Source: Sanderia malayensis | Taxonomy: Eukaryota > Cnidaria > Scyphozoa > Semaeostomeae > Pelagiidae | Assembly: GCA_013076295.1 (NCBI GenBank) | Contig: RQOL01000906.1 | Coordinates: 4,898,001 to 4,962,000 of the forward strand | Length of the DNA: 64,000 bases | Direction: 5' to 3' | Shown: piece by piece, positions 34,476 to 47,679 of the stretch | Position numbering within the stretch: position 1 is the stretch's first letter | Layout of the letters: every line of letters starts with the position of its first letter | Program-made: the position numbers and the translations under genes | The notes under the pieces: generated by a model | The model's input: only the letters and a program-made list of their open reading frames with translations | Databases searched by the model: none | Told to the model about the DNA's origin: nothing

Positions 34476-35990
34476 TATCAGAGAAAATATAGTATATTTA
34501 ATTATATTTAAAATTTATAATAGAATAATACTTGCTTGCCAAACAGCACGAGCACCCAAGGTTCACCTAAAAAGATAATAATAATGAAGCTTGAATGATC
34601 AATAAAATCCTAGAGTAAAAAAAACTAAATAAACAACACAGTAAATAACTTAAACAAAGTAAGTGTTATATCGTTACTGCTTGAGTATTCACAACATCTT
34701 CGTCATTGATTGATTGACAAATACGCTTACCATCTTTGCAAGGTGTTAGTTTATGCTCTACGAATCTTTCATCCAGATTATTCACAATCTTTTCTCTTTG
34801 ACCTCATGATTGAGTACTTGGTTCTCGACGGTCTATTATTCCCGCATCTAAAATAAGAGGTAAAATCAAATTTGACCCGATTCACATAAAGATTCCAGGA
34901 GTTCTGGCTCAATTTGTGTCCCAATAAATTCATAGCATAAATATCACAAAATGGAAGCTGGTTACCTTTTCAAATTATAAATGCTGACATGGCTCATTGT
35001 TGGCTCCATCGTATACATCGACGCAAAAATTGCTTCTGAAATATTATTAAATAATTAATGTTATAGATGAATAATGAAATAATGCTAAGCCTCGGCCGTG
35101 ATGGGATTCGAACACAAGACCTTTAGGGTGGCCTATTTACTTGGATAAAGATTTAAAATTGATAAGGTGATAGGTAGTAAAAGGTAGACCAGATAAACGA
35201 TGACTCTTGAATATTACATTGGTTTGGATCTGTTTATTATCATCAATATGGTATTCGGCAAACTATGAAGACTGACATTTCTGTAACCGAGAACAGGACC
35301 ATCCAATATGGGCAAAACAAACTAATTAGGGTCCTCTGATAATTTTGAGAGAAAATTCAGCCCTCTAAGGCAATTGGTTCAAAAGTTAAGTTCGCACACT
35401 TGCTGCAGCAAGTCAATTTCTATATGTATAGGTTTGTATATATCGTGTATATAGGTTTGTGTATATTGTGTATATAGGTTTGTGTATATGTATTATTCAA
35501 TTTGTATATGTATAGGCTCAACATCGAATTTAGAAACTTTCAAGTTTGTAGAAATTTGGATCACAAGTAGCAGAAACCTATTAATTACAGCCTTCTAATC
35601 ATTTTGAGATCAATTTCATCCCTTAAGACAGTTGGTTTAAAAGTTGAGCTCGCTGACTGGCTGCAACAAGTGAATTGTGGTTCATGTCATGTCATTTCAT
35701 TTTAAATGTAAATCATAACATTATGGTTGGTTACTTACCACCAGATAATAAGGTTGTCTTGTCATCTGTATTGCTTTAGTTCTTTGTTCATGTACGGTAT
35801 TTGTTTTCTTAGCCTGTAAAATAAACCATAATTCCATGAAAACTTTACTCGCTACCTTCACCTTTCTATTTATTATCTTATTTCTATCTACGAGAAAATG
35901 CTGGCAAATTTTGCATTTTTTATTGCCTTAATATTAATCAATTTTTTGTTCAGAAAAGTATTAAGTATGATACTGTGTTTTGTTAATAAT
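34476..35990. other. Intergenic; one tRNA-like SINE fragment
   Basis: No gene supported. At about 35091-35145 (minus) the bases GGTCTTGTGTTCGAATCCCA followed by TCACGGCC look like a tRNA B box and 3' acceptor half, probably the tail of a tRNA-derived SINE, without the 5' half. Around 35425-35515 is a TATATAGGTTTGTGTATAT microrepeat. Confidence 0.45.
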
Positions 35991-35991
35991 A

Positions 35992-37111
35992 TTAGTGCGG
36001 AATGTTAAGTCGAGCACAAGCTCGAAGAAGACCAGTTGTTGTTATTGTTGAAGCAACATAATTGTCCCAAAGTTTGAAAAACTGAGCCTGACGATTACGA
36101 TATGTCTTCCTTTGGTATCGAGCAAGCTTCCCATAAGTCGTGCCTGTAATGACAAGAAACTCGCTTCTGTGTTTAGCAGAGGAATCAGCATATAAAGCTG
36201 GATCTGTGATCTTCCGCATTTATAATTTATTCTCCTGTGCCATCCCTCAACGTCATTATTTGTACGGATTGGCTATTGAAAAACTGACCATGTTTTTGGT
36301 GATCATATGTTGCATTCAACCCAACTTTCTAGCATGTATTGAATTAACGGCTGCAGTTCTTCTGTGGCTTTTCCAGCTGAATGATGGAACGTTTCTTCGA
36401 TATGCTCTGCTGGGAGAAAAGGCAAAGCCATCAAAGAGCAGATATACTTATGGACGGCGTTGTCTTCTTTGTATGGAACTTGCAGTCCAAGGCTTTGGAC
36501 CTTTCTCCCAATGACTTGCGTCCAATAAAAGCAGCAACCTTGAATTTCAACTTTCAAAACCTTTCGACATGCCTTCCATGCAGCTGCCTCTGAGTCAAGA
36601 ACGACCTTTTCAATCCTCGCTTCAGAAGGGAGCAATTCCAGAACTGCTTCAAACACCTTCATAGTCCTTTGCTTTCCTTCGAGTCATCGTCACAAAGACA
36701 AGTGGTGTCTGCTTCACATTTCCATCATCGCCCTTGAGAAAAGCATGTATTGTAAAAAGTTGTTTGAATGGCTCTTTCACACTTTTGAATGTACCATCTA
36801 GATACCATGTCCTCGCTCTCAACAGTAAGGCCATCTGTTGCAAATATCAAATGCCTGGCTTCTTTGCATCTGATGTCCTGCTGCAAAAATCCCGCTGGAA
36901 TGTGTTCATTTGCTATTTGAAAGTTTATGTCATTTGGCTCTTTCGGTCTTAGCTTTTCGCGATGACGATTTGCTTGCCGGATGAGGTTAGCAATATTTGG
37001 CTTACTGACTGCTCTGGCTAACTCATTATATTCTGCGTGATACAAACACCTTCCACAATGTTGGCTGCTGACTGCTGGCTGACTGCTGCCAAACTTGTAA
37101 AAGCAGTGCAC
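35992..37111 (-). pseudogene. Mutator-like (MULE) transposase, broken in several frames
   Basis: Consecutive minus-strand segments form one protein in three frames. 36725-37111 has IRQANRHREKLRPKEPNDIN, HIPAGFL and ARHLIFATD. 36649-36843 has TWYLDGTFKSVKEPFKQLFT and PLVFVTMTRRKAKDY. 36303-36662 has VFEAVLELLPSEARIEKVVL, DSEAAAWKA, EIQGCCFYWTQ and ALPFLPAEHI. 35992-36219 is the C-terminal remnant. WYLDGTFK carries the first catalytic Asp and VVLDSE the second. The usual C-x2-H of this family appears as CCFY, with His replaced by Tyr. Frameshifts near 36.84 and 36.66 kb plus the altered motif indicate a dead copy. Terminal inverted repeats were not identified. Confidence 0.85.
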
Positions 37112-38244
37112 TATGGCATATTATTACTATTTATTATTATTATGTACTGGAAACAATACCAACAATTACAATACAACAATTTTTGATTGTTGAGGTACTT
37201 GCGCAGAAATTTACCTTCTGAGTATGTGTAACTGATGTTGCTGATAAAACTATAGCAAAATTCATCAGAACAAATCAGAGACAGTTACATCTCTGTTGTA
37301 GCATGCATACCTTTATATTATACGAGTCTATTTTTTTTGAAAACACCGACTTCACTTATCAAGCTACTCTAAAATGAGGATCTTTCGTGCAGAAAGGACT
37401 TAATGGGTATAAAAGTTGAAAAATCGTGTGTATTACATTAGCTTGAAGGATAAAGCGTTTCAAAGAAGCAATTTACATCTTCATTCTTCATGAATTATTT
37501 AGTCGCAGAATACTTGAATGAAATCCACTTTATCGGAAATACTGAAATTCACAACCCGGGGAAAATTACCTTAAAATATGGACCTTTTGTCAAGAGACCA
37601 TTTCGCCGTGTCAGGCCAAGTAATGACAACGTTAATAGAAAACTATTTGGAATGAACGGATAAAATTTTGAAAAAATGCCAATTTTTTTTCGATTCGAAG
37701 TTACATTTATGAATTGGGCATGAAGATAGAATTAATGGTATTGCGACACAATAAAACCTAGACCTGAAGAAGATCAACAAAATGGAGAGAGGGAGAAAAG
37801 AAAAAGGGAAGATGTATGATCCGAAGAAGAAATTACTCAGTAAAGAAAGAAGAAGAAACAAATATGATATACTTTCTTCTTTTTTCCTTTTATGCTTGGG
37901 TAAGAATATAGAGTCCATAAAATACAAGTATTGGAGTGATATCATAATTAAACAGCATGTTCACTCTTTTTAACATCTATTTGATAAACCCATGAAAAGA
38001 AATAATAGCAAAAATTAATCAAAATTAAAAGATTATTATGGAAACCTCGAGGGTTTGAAAAACATTCATCAAAAAGAATACCCTCCTTCGCAGCAGAGAC
38101 GCAACAGCAAGCGATGATACGTCACATTAGATTATTAATTGCGTGACGTAACAATCGTAATTTGAAATATCGATATAGAGAGTGCAACATTTTATTAATT
38201 CACATTTATCGCAGTTATCATCAAACCGTTCATTGTTATTATTG
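37112..38244. other. Intergenic, promoter side of the coiled-coil gene
   Basis: No gene supported. Purine-rich stretch at 37770-37880 (GAGAGAGGGAGAAAAGAAAA type) and otherwise AT-rich. The sequence immediately before 38245 should contain the 5' UTR of the next gene. Confidence 0.45.
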
Positions 38245-39837
38245 ATGTCCAGTTTGAATAGCGAAATGAATACATCTACATCAGCTGAGAGTTCATTGAA
38301 CTTAACTGATATTGACAGTGGTATGACACTGTCTGCAAATGATTTGTTGCTTTGTAAAAGCGAGCAACAACAAGTCGAGATAAATTGTGGGGAAAGAAGC
38401 ATCAAAGATTTAAAAGAAATCATTTTGAATCACGAAGCAGTTATAAACAAATGTAAGCTACTGGCTCAGTGATTGAATATAAGTAATTTTTATATTTCTT
38501 GCAAAGGCTCTAAATAATAATTTTACTTTTCAGATAAGAAGCACACATGCGAGTCGCAGAATGAAGACTTGCAAACCGAGAAAGAAGACTTGCTTTTCCG
38601 TATGGAAGAACAAGGAAAACGCCTGCTTATATTCAAAGACGAAATGGCAAAGGAAATACATGAAAGAGAACAGATCAATGCAAGAAGATTCAAAGATCTT
38701 CAATTGATGCAAGAAAAGTTTCAGCAACTTTGCGTTAGTGTTAACATAAAGAATTCTTTCGAAGATTCAAAAGCAGCAAATGTGGCAACCAGTGTGGAGG
38801 AGATTGTATTTGATATCACAGCTGCAATTGCTTATGTGAGCAAGAAAGTAAGGAGCCTAGTAAAAGAGAATACTGATGTTCGTGAAGAGAATGCAGAGCT
38901 GCATGAATTGAATGAATTCATGCAGTATGAAAATCAGTTCACGATTGAAGAATTAAAAAGTTTAACAGAGAACAATAAAGAGCTGAAGAATGAAAAAAAG
39001 AACCTTGAAGATGATAAAAAAGTGCTTGAAAAGGAAATTGAAATAATCAAGGAGAATAATCATTCCCTTGAAGAAAAGAACTCGATGCTTGAAAAAGAGA
39101 GGGTTGTTTTTCAAGAAGGAAAGCCTTCTCTTAAAGAAAATGCCGATACAGATTCAGCTTCATTAATGATTCCAATTGCAAAGTTTTACAAAGCAAGCAA
39201 AATGGCTGCTGCCAAACTGCAAAAGTCGTTAGCACATGGCAAGAGGATGGGGAAACTTGCCATGAGTGAGCGACAAAAAAGAATCAGTCTGGCAAGAAAG
39301 TATAAAAAAGCAAGGAAACAGAATGAAAGAAATGGAAGAAGCTTGGCAATGGAAAGAAAAATGAAAAATGCCTATGCAGCAGATAATCTTGATCTCAAGT
39401 GCCAAATTGATAGCTTGTCTTCTGAGATAAAAGACATAGAGCGCGAGAGACCCAAAGCAATCCAATGTATCAAAGAGGCAACAATTGAACTTTTGAAAGC
39501 GACAAAAGTCATGGAAATGAATAAAAATTTGAAGTCAAAAGTGAACAAGTTGAAGAATGAGCTATCAGAAAAAGAGAAAGATTTGATTTCAAAGAATGAG
39601 TGTTTGAATGTTGCAAGGTTTGATTTGACAACAAGAATAAACTCATACGAAGATTTGAAAGTCAGAGTTGAGGAAATGGCTGCAAACGAGAAAAAGATGA
39701 AAATTGAGCTGGAAGAGGCAAACGAAGTAAAGAATCAACTCGAGCTGGAAACTCTTGCATTAGCAGAACGTATCGAGATGTTGCAAGCAAGAAAAAGATC
39801 CTGGTATAAAAGGCTCTTATGTGGAAGCTGTCATTAA
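38245..39837 (+). CDS. Coiled-coil protein, two exons, about 503 aa
   Basis: Exon 1 (38245-38452) starts at ATG with a Ser/Thr-rich N-terminus (MSSLNSEMNTSTSAESSLNL) and ends RSIKDLKEIILNHEAVINK. A short gtaagc...cag intron (38453-38533) joins in frame to exon 2 (38534-39837, YKKHTCESQNEDLQ...). Most of exon 2 is heptad-rich Glu/Lys/Leu coiled coil, with a basic block near KRISLARKYKKARKQNERN and a C-terminal SWYKRLLCGSCH. An AATAAA signal overlaps the stop (39837-39842). I do not recognise the family; the LKEIIL-HEAVINKYKK motif recalls scaffold or golgin-type coiled coils. An upstream GTG-initiated extension is not needed. Confidence 0.85.
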
Positions 39838-39842
39838 ATAAA
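39837..39842 (+). terminator. Polyadenylation signal AATAAA of the coiled-coil gene
   Basis: AATAAA overlaps the last base of the TAA stop codon, implying an extremely short 3' UTR unless a later signal is used. Confidence 0.55.
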
Positions 39843-40978
39843 ACATACCGTATTATGTGTATTTATAAATAATTTGATATGCGAATAATATTGAAACAAC
39901 TGATAGATTACCGTAAAAGACATGTTTGTTGATTTTATTTTATTTGTACTTGTTTGATTCAATTGATGATAAAATTCAAAAATAAATCACTTGTTTCTTC
40001 TCATATTGATATCTGAACATATTGAACACAATACAATATATTGTAATATAACAATAATAAAGGCAATAGAAAAAAACATCAATAATAGAAACTATAAAAT
40101 AAAGCACAAAAAATGAAGACAATAGAATAGAAAACAAAAAATGCAGACAATAAAGTATAAAATAAAGAATGAAAACAAATAGAGCCACAATGACAGAGAT
40201 AATAAAATGGAGGATAAACAAACACTGCAGATAGTAAAATAATTTAAGATCTTATATTCAAGATCTACTGGCTGAGGGAAGTAGTGACTAGCAATTTTCA
40301 AAATGGTCATGTTGTGTGATGTAGTTCGAAAGTATGGTCTTAAAGGGCCTTATGCAGCCAAAAGTGACATATCATTTTTTGCTGGAATGGAAAGAATTTA
40401 ACGTGCTTAGAAGCATGCCGCAAATAGAATTTGAAAATATTTTGTAGTTTCTGATTTATTCATTGCCAAAGTAAGCATTTTGGACAACTTTTTGTAGAAA
40501 CTGTGACATCACAGTGATGCGCGATCTCAGTAGACGCCCCCTGCGAACCGCGGTCAACAAAACGGGGATCGGATCGGAGTGAACATTTTCGACAACAGTC
40601 ACAGCGGCGCACATTAACATCGTGCTCAAATTACTTGTTTTAATATATCTTATACTCGTAGATTTATAAACAAAAATTAAAGAGCTGCTATTAAAGTCAA
40701 CATTTTAATACTCGAAAAATCAGAGTTAAGAAAGATCGCAGCCCTATCAAGGTGGAAGTTCAAAAAACGTTCGGGTATGGGGTTCATTTGAAACGGAAAA
40801 TACAGACACTTCTTCCTTCAATGTTTCACCCGATGCAAAAAAATTAATTAACCAAAGCAAATTTAGGTAATATTAATAGCACCTTTGAAAGTCTTTGTAG
40901 GGTGTATTGTAATGTCGATTTAATTAAAAATACAATTAAATATAAATGAAATACCTGCATGCTTTCTGTCTAATTTTC
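39843..40978. other. Intergenic, very AT-rich
   Basis: The AATAAA/AAAATAGAA-rich stretch at 39970-40260 is low complexity. No gene supported. Confidence 0.45.
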
Positions 40979-41049
40979 TCAGTCTCGGATCAGATTTAAG
41001 CTGATGAATAAAGGCCTAAAAGTCAAAAAACGCAAAAAGTTAAAAGTTA

Positions 41050-41320
41050 AGTCAAATTTCATCCAAGAAACTTGAAAATATATTGGCCCTGGCTGTAGGA
41101 CAAAATCAAAGGCCTCTTCGACATGATAAGCCCGCTCCGCGTCCTTCGGTTGGAAATATTGTTTCAATCTTCCAGCATTACTTGACAATTTTAAGATGTA
41201 TACGGTGTAACTATGATTGCAATATTTGATTCCCAAGTAAAATATTTCATCAGTTAATTTTTCAATTTTCATTCCATGACGATGAATTGAATAAACCAAG
41301 TGCAGATTTAGGCCCCCATT
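41050..41320 (-). CDS. Possible single exon, unrecognised
   Basis: Open minus-strand frame bounded by a possible acceptor (agcag, about 41321) and a possible gtttct donor near 41070: ANGGLNLHLVYSIHRHGMKI, DEIFYLGIKYCNHSYTVYIL and HVEEAFDFVLQPGPIYFQ. The composition looks like real protein, but I recognise no family and see no adjoining exon. Confidence 0.3.
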
Positions 41321-42113
41321 GGCCTGCTACTTGTTCGTAACAGTTAGGCCGCCAGTTTTTATGAATCAAAATCTCACAATCGTCTTCTTCAAAATATGCA
41401 ATTAAATATAGCCAAAAAATTAATTTTTTCATAATTTCAAAGAAAGCTCAAAAACCAACTGTAACATACCTTTCAGTGTTTTTTACTAAAGCGTAGCACT
41501 TGAACTTTGGGCATACAAGTTCGATACTGGCAAAAATCAAAATTCAAAAAGAGAACCGAGCCGAACTAAACTCATTACATTGAGTCCCTGTGGTTCACTT
41601 GGTTTTGCTCACTCGGACCAAGGACTCAACCACCATGAAGCATTACGTCATAGGTTCTTTTGGGCAGCATTAAGAAATGCTAATCATTCTGCCTCCCTGC
41701 CTCTTCTCACCCCATATCAGATCAGGTCAGTTTTGTGGCGTAGTACAAGTCCCCCCATCCCGAGTCCCCATCCCCATCCCCAGCTCGAGTCTTGCTTTTG
41801 TAACTACACCAGAGCGAGGCTCATCTGTCCTTTAGGCCTAGGCCTATGCTAATGTTATTGCGGAATCTGAAGCTAATTTCAATGCTCTAAATGGCCCATG
41901 AAGTATGTTAAAGTTTATTGATATTTAAAGAAAATCCTTCCAGTCGAATTTTGGAATAATGCAGTCTTTTTTATTAAACTTCTGCAGTTACCTAGATATA
42001 TGATTATCGACTACTACAACCGATCTTCAGCACTTTTGTTTGATGACTGTAATAACAACTTTACTGACTGATGATTGAACGAACACGCGGTATTTTTTCA
42101 GAATTATAATGCC
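41321..42113. other. Upstream region of CDK11
   Basis: Contains a CCCCATCCCCATCCCC-type C-rich patch near 41755-41785 and probably a 5' UTR exon. An acceptor (ttttttcag) precedes the coding start by 12 bases, so at least one non-coding exon lies upstream, but I could not place it. Confidence 0.45.
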
Positions 42114-45100
42114 ATGGAAATAGACCTTGAAGAGGAAATAAGTCTCTCAGCTGGTAGCAACAGCAGAGCTTCATTATGTGGCAGCCCGATGTCACCAAAA
42201 TTGCAACAAGGTAAGCTAAGAAGTTTAAATATACTTTATTTATTGTGCAAGACTGAAGTTTTTTGGCTTTGTGACTATAATGTGTAAAAAGAAAATTACT
42301 GAGAAAGTCTCAAACGCCTGGTAGTACTAAAATTAGGAAATATCTAAGAAACTCTGAGTTTTGAAAGAAAACTTTCTTATAAAAGCATGTACAACAGAAA
42401 TTGAGTTGATTATGATAATGGCAGTTGTTTTAACAAGTTGAGTTATTTTAAAGGCAAGTTGAGAATGGAAGATTCCAATGACAGTGATTCATCCAGTTCC
42501 CTGAAAGCTGAATTAGAAGAAGGTGAAATTAACAGTGATGTAAGCAGCTCAAATGAGCAGTCATTGAAAAAAGGAAATGGCAAGAACAGCCGTACTGAAA
42601 AAGAAACTCACAGTCAATATTCAAGTGATTCTGATGACACTGTGGAAAGAAGCTCAAACCATTCTTCTGCGAGGAGAAGAAAACTTACTAAGAAAGCTTC
42701 TCATAAAGAAGATGATCTCCGAAACATAAAATCAAAGGAATTGTCTATAAGTAAGTATTACTATTTAACATTCTCTTAAGGTCTTAAATCAAGGAAATGA
42801 TGATTGTTGAAGCAGTGATAACTTTTGTCAAGGTTTATCAAAAAGCTGTATGGATTTTTATATTTGTTTAAATGCAATAATGAAGTTCTTCATCAAATTA
42901 TTAGGTGATGAAGATGATTTTCAAGAGGTTGATATGGTATCAAGCTCGGATGAAAAGAAGAGTGACCATGACAATGATGAAGATGGGAAATCAGAAGCAT
43001 CTGAAGATGAAGATACTGATAGGAATGACAAGGAATCAACAGCAGAGGAAAGCGAAGAAGAAAAGGAATCTAGAGTGAAATCAAAGCTTAAAAAGCAAAA
43101 TGATGAATCTTTGTCTGACATCTCCTCAGCTGGCGACTCTGTGCACAGTGAAAGAAGTAGCAATAGAGACAGTGTCAGATTCAAGAAAGATTCCAAGTCT
43201 AAGAGTAAAGCTGTTTCTGATTATGATTCCAATTCTGATTCTGACCTAGAAGAGGATGTAAGAATTAGTCAAACTGACAAAACCAAATCACTGTCATTCA
43301 AAAAGATTGGCAGTCAAGATAAAGGATCAAGCTCAAGGTCAGCATCTTCGAGTCAAAAGTACAGTGATCATGATAGTGATGTTGAGATAGTTGACCATCT
43401 TGATATAGCAGCACCTCAGCAGGCCTTACTTCGAGAGACTAAAAAGAAGAGTTTTAGAGATAAGACAGGAAATCAAAGATCGAGCTCAAAGGATTCGAGA
43501 CAGAGGGATAAGGAAAGAGAAAGCAGTCGTCAAGAAAGGGATAGCAGGGGCAAAGACAAGGAGAGTAGAGACAAGGATAGGGGCAGCCGGGATAAAGATA
43601 GGGACAAGAAGGATAGAGATCTGGATAGAGATCGAGTTAGAGGCAGAGAAAGAGATAGAAAAGATGATCATAAATATAAAGAGAAAGAAGCTCGAGATAA
43701 ATCAAAGGATTATTACGATAAGAAATCTGGGAAATATAAGGAGAGGAAGCACGATGAGCAGAAGTCTGTGAGAGAATCGTCTGATCGACCCAGATCTCCA
43801 GTTGAAAGGAAACTGCAGTCCTCTGAGGAGGATTTGAGGAGAAAGCTTTTACAGAAACGATCAACAAGAGATGAACACGACACGTCAAGGAAAGACAGAG
43901 ATCGAAGTGATGTGAAGGAGAAGAGTCGAAGAGATGAGAAAGGGCCCACGCAGCAAGAGAAGAGAAAAGACGAGGTGAAGACGAAGAGAGAAGAGAAGGC
44001 TTCTGAAGGGGCTGCGAAGAAAGAGGGTAAAAGTGGGAAAGAAAGTGCAGATTCAAAGAGTCTAAAAGGACACAAAATCAGCAAGGATAAATCACCGAAA
44101 GAATCAGATGTTGAGAAAAACAAAAAGCGGCGCAGAGAAAAAGCAAAGTCGGAAAAGAAAAAGAAAAGAAATACAAGCGAAGAAGATGATGATGATTCGC
44201 ATAGTGGTGCTGATAGCAGTGATGATGATAAAAAAGATGCACTGAAGCCAGCCACGAAGCGGCCTCGAGCTGATAACGAGGTTCTCCAAGTAACAGATGA
44301 AGAGAAGATGGAAGTAGAAGAAGACGAGAATGATGATGATGATGATGACAAAGACAAGAAAGACAAAAAAGAGTATAGTTATGACGATGTTTCATTGCCA
44401 AGCTCAGAAGAACTGTCTCCCCCACCCTCTCCAGTTGAATTGAAAAAACCCACTTACTATCCAGCAATAATGGGCTGCAGGGATGTAAAGGAATTTCATT
44501 GGCTGAACAAGATAGAAGAAGGAACATATGGAGTGGTATATCGCGCACGTGATCACAGAACTGGTAAGGATCATTGTGAATTAATTTGAGTCACCTTTCG
44601 CATTTTCCATGCATTTGATTTTTGCAATACAAGATGGTAGAGCGTTTAGTTCCATGCATTCTATGCATTACAGAAAAGTATGAATGATTAAATATATAAA
44701 CATGTTGCTGTTTTAGGCTAGCGCTTTGTTTTATTTCAGATGAAATAGTCGCACTGAAAAGATTGAAGATGGAGAAGGAGAAGGAAGGCTTTCCCATCAC
44801 ATCACTGCGTGAAATAAGCACATTGTTAAAATCACAACATCCAAACATCGTTACAGTCAGGGTAAATTATCTCTTCACTTCAATTACATCATTACATTGA
44901 TGATTATCAGACTATATGGAGTTGAAAATTTATAAAATTATTCAACAGGAAATTGTCGTTGGAAGCAATATGGATAAAATCTACATTGTTATGGATTACG
45001 TTGAGCATGATTTGAAATCTCTAATGGAGACAATGACACAGCCCTTTCTAGTCGGTATGTTCTAGTAACTATTTCTTTATCTCAAGCAGTATAATCACTG

Positions 45101-47679
45101 CAATTAGAACCATATGCCGTGTATCTCCTTAGATCATACACCAGATGCTTGCATTGATTTGTATGCGATTCTCGCAGGTGAAGTGAAAACCTTGATGATG
45201 CAACTTTTAAGAGGTATACAACACATGCACGATAACTGGATATTGCACCGAGATATCAAGGCATCAAACTTGCTATTGAGTCACAAGGGAATCCTCAAGG
45301 TTTGTCCTTTAGAACCGCGATTAATCAACCACCACATCTAAGTCTATTTCCTCAGTGTGTGGAACATTTCTTCCTCCTCGATTCTTAAATATTTCATGTA
45401 TGCTTCAGGGTTGTTCCATGGCAACTCAAAATCTCTTCAAATCGAGCTAACGTCCTATTTCTTCTTAAATTTATCACTTAATCAAATAAATTTCCCTTAT
45501 TATTATTATGTTCCTGATAGATTGGCGATTTTGGCTTGGCCAGAGAGTATGGTTCACCTTTGAAGCATTACACTACGATTGTTGTCACACTGTGGTACAG
45601 AGCACCCGAACTTCTACTCGGAGGAAAGGTATAAGTGCTTCACATTTTGTCAAAATACTTCATATATATATGAAACGTTAATAGAACGAATCTCAATAAT
45701 CATAAATATTTTTTGTTTTTTTCTTGTTTTCAGGAATACGCAACGGCAATTGACATGTGGTCTGTTGGTTGTGTTTTTGCTGAGCTTCTCACAATGAAGC
45801 CACTCTTCCCCGGTAGATCAGAAAGTGACATGATAAACAGAATTTTCAAGGTTGGTAGACGCACAAACTCGAACCCCATGCTTGCATCTGCATTATTTTC
45901 AAATTCAAATGCTAAACTCTAAGCCACGCCCCGACTGCTTAATAATTGTGCATTGTTTATCAATGAACAGCATTTGCCTTCCAGGGTAGATCATTTAGTT
46001 AATACAGTCGATAAATCTTACAGACATACCTGGAATTTATTTTTTCGTTTTCAGGAATTGGGAACACCAAATGATAAGATATGGCCTGGTCCACCAGCTT
46101 ATTCAGGGTATCCTCTGGTGAAAAAAGTAAGAACGACATTAGATAAAGAAACATCAAGAAACATCTTAGAGAAACTTCAAGAGTATTAATACTCTTCATG
46201 CTTTTGCTATTCTTGAACATAATGTTCTGCTTTAATATGATTCTCTTTATTGGTCTCCTGAACGAGGTGTTATTTGAGTTATCTTCAGTTCAGCTGACAA
46301 AGTACTTACGAAATAAAAGTTCATATATTCCATGCTAAGTCGAGAATGTTTTTCTCGTGATCAATTTTAATTTCATGTTTGTTCGTCAACAGATGAATTT
46401 TGCCAATCATCCTTACAATGTTCTTCGACAAAAGTTTGGAACTAGTTTGACAGACAAAGGTTTTAACCTGTTAAACAGGCAAGTATTGTATTTGACTGTT
46501 TATTGCCTGCTGCTCAAGAATCAAGAGCGTCCATGTGTCTATATGCGTCTATCTTCCATGTACATTTGAGCATCGATTCGTCATTTCAATGCTCACATTC
46601 AATCTTATGCTGCATTGCTTTTCATTGCTTTTTGCATGCTTTTTAGAGAAATATATTAAGATGAAAATAAATATATTATTTTTAACAGGCTGTTGACATA
46701 CGACCCTGACAAACGAATTACTGCAGAAGCGTCATTAGAACACGAATATTTCAAGGTAACAGTGAACTATTTTTCTAGTAGTCATGGTATTTCCTGTAAG
46801 GCTCTATTACAGTGGAATCTCAATATAGCAAATTCAACATCTGGTTCTTTGAACTACTTCTTGGTACAATGTTTTCTTCGGTTCAGCAAACTCTAACGAA
46901 CTTTTCCTTGATTTTTATATAACGAAATTTTCATTGGTTCATTGCACAGTTTGCTATATGGGGATTCCACAATAGTTATCACCAATCCCCTTGACGTTAC
47001 ATTTGAAACCATTGTATTTCTTACTGAAGGAATCCCCCATGCCTGTTGATCCATCAATGTTCCCAACATGGCCAGCAAAAAGTGAACTGGGTCACAAAGC
47101 AAGAAAACACATGGCAAGTCCAAAAGCACCAGAAGGCGGCGATGCCGCATCAAAAGTGGTATGTTCTACATTGTACCTAATTTTAGTATCTAACTCTAAT
47201 ACATATAGCACATATTACCAGGTGCCTGGGACTAAAACCTTTATGTTTACTGCAGGTATTCTATAACACTCGCTATCTATCCATTACTAATCCGTATAAT
47301 CCGCATTTCTACTATGAATTACCCATACTATACTAAAGGCACTTTTAATTTATACCCAATCTCAGCAATCCATACCTGATCTGAGCAACTCATACTTAAT
47401 CTGAGCAATCCATACTTAATCTGAACAATCTATATCTGATATATGACTAACCCACGCTGTCCATGCCCGATAAAGATTAAATGAGGCCAAGCAACGGTAT
47501 TCGATGTAAGCTAATGCAAACTAAACTATGGTAGTAGTAATTATTCAAATAATTTCGGCATGAAATAATTTCCTCATCACACACAGGCAAACGAAGATTC
47601 GAATTCTGGATTTCACATGCCCGCTGCAATAAAGGGAGGATACTCAGCCAAAGGAGCTGGATTCAATTTGAAGTTCTGA
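42114..47679 (+). CDS. CDK11: CDK11 / PITSLRE cyclin-dependent kinase, complete, 13 coding exons, about 1024 aa
   Basis: Coding exons: 42114-42210, 42454-42750, 42905-44563, 44740-44861, 44949-45054, 45178-45299, 45521-45628, 45734-45850, 46055-46126, 46393-46478, 46689-46755, 47030-47158, 47587-47679; all joins keep frame. CDK11 pairs with cyclin L and acts on splicing factors and RNA polymerase II in the nucleus, with a role in mitosis. Residues 1 to about 660 are a disordered, acidic and then RD/KD/RS-rich region. The kinase domain follows: Gly loop [15 protein letters not shown] lysine, the diagnostic PITSLRE helix, [10 protein letters not shown] catalytic loop, DFGLA, APELLLG and DMWSVG. 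The tail has [12 protein letters not shown] and ends [10 protein letters not shown], the family C-terminus. The HRD loop has Ile-Lys-Ala where many orthologues have Leu-Lys-Thr. The intron after 46478 uses a GC donor (CAG|gcaagt). Confidence 0.97.

Noticed and set aside
33500..34500. CRISPR array
   Set aside because: Repeats are directly contiguous without spacers, and the genome is eukaryotic.
35091..35145. Functional tRNA gene
   Set aside because: Only a B-box/3' half is present, with no matching 5' acceptor stem or A box; more likely a SINE fragment.
43713..44548. Long minus-strand open frames opposite CDK11
   Set aside because: They are Ser/Leu/His-rich complements of the biased RD/KD/ED repeats of the CDK11 N-terminal region; the plus strand is clearly the coding strand.
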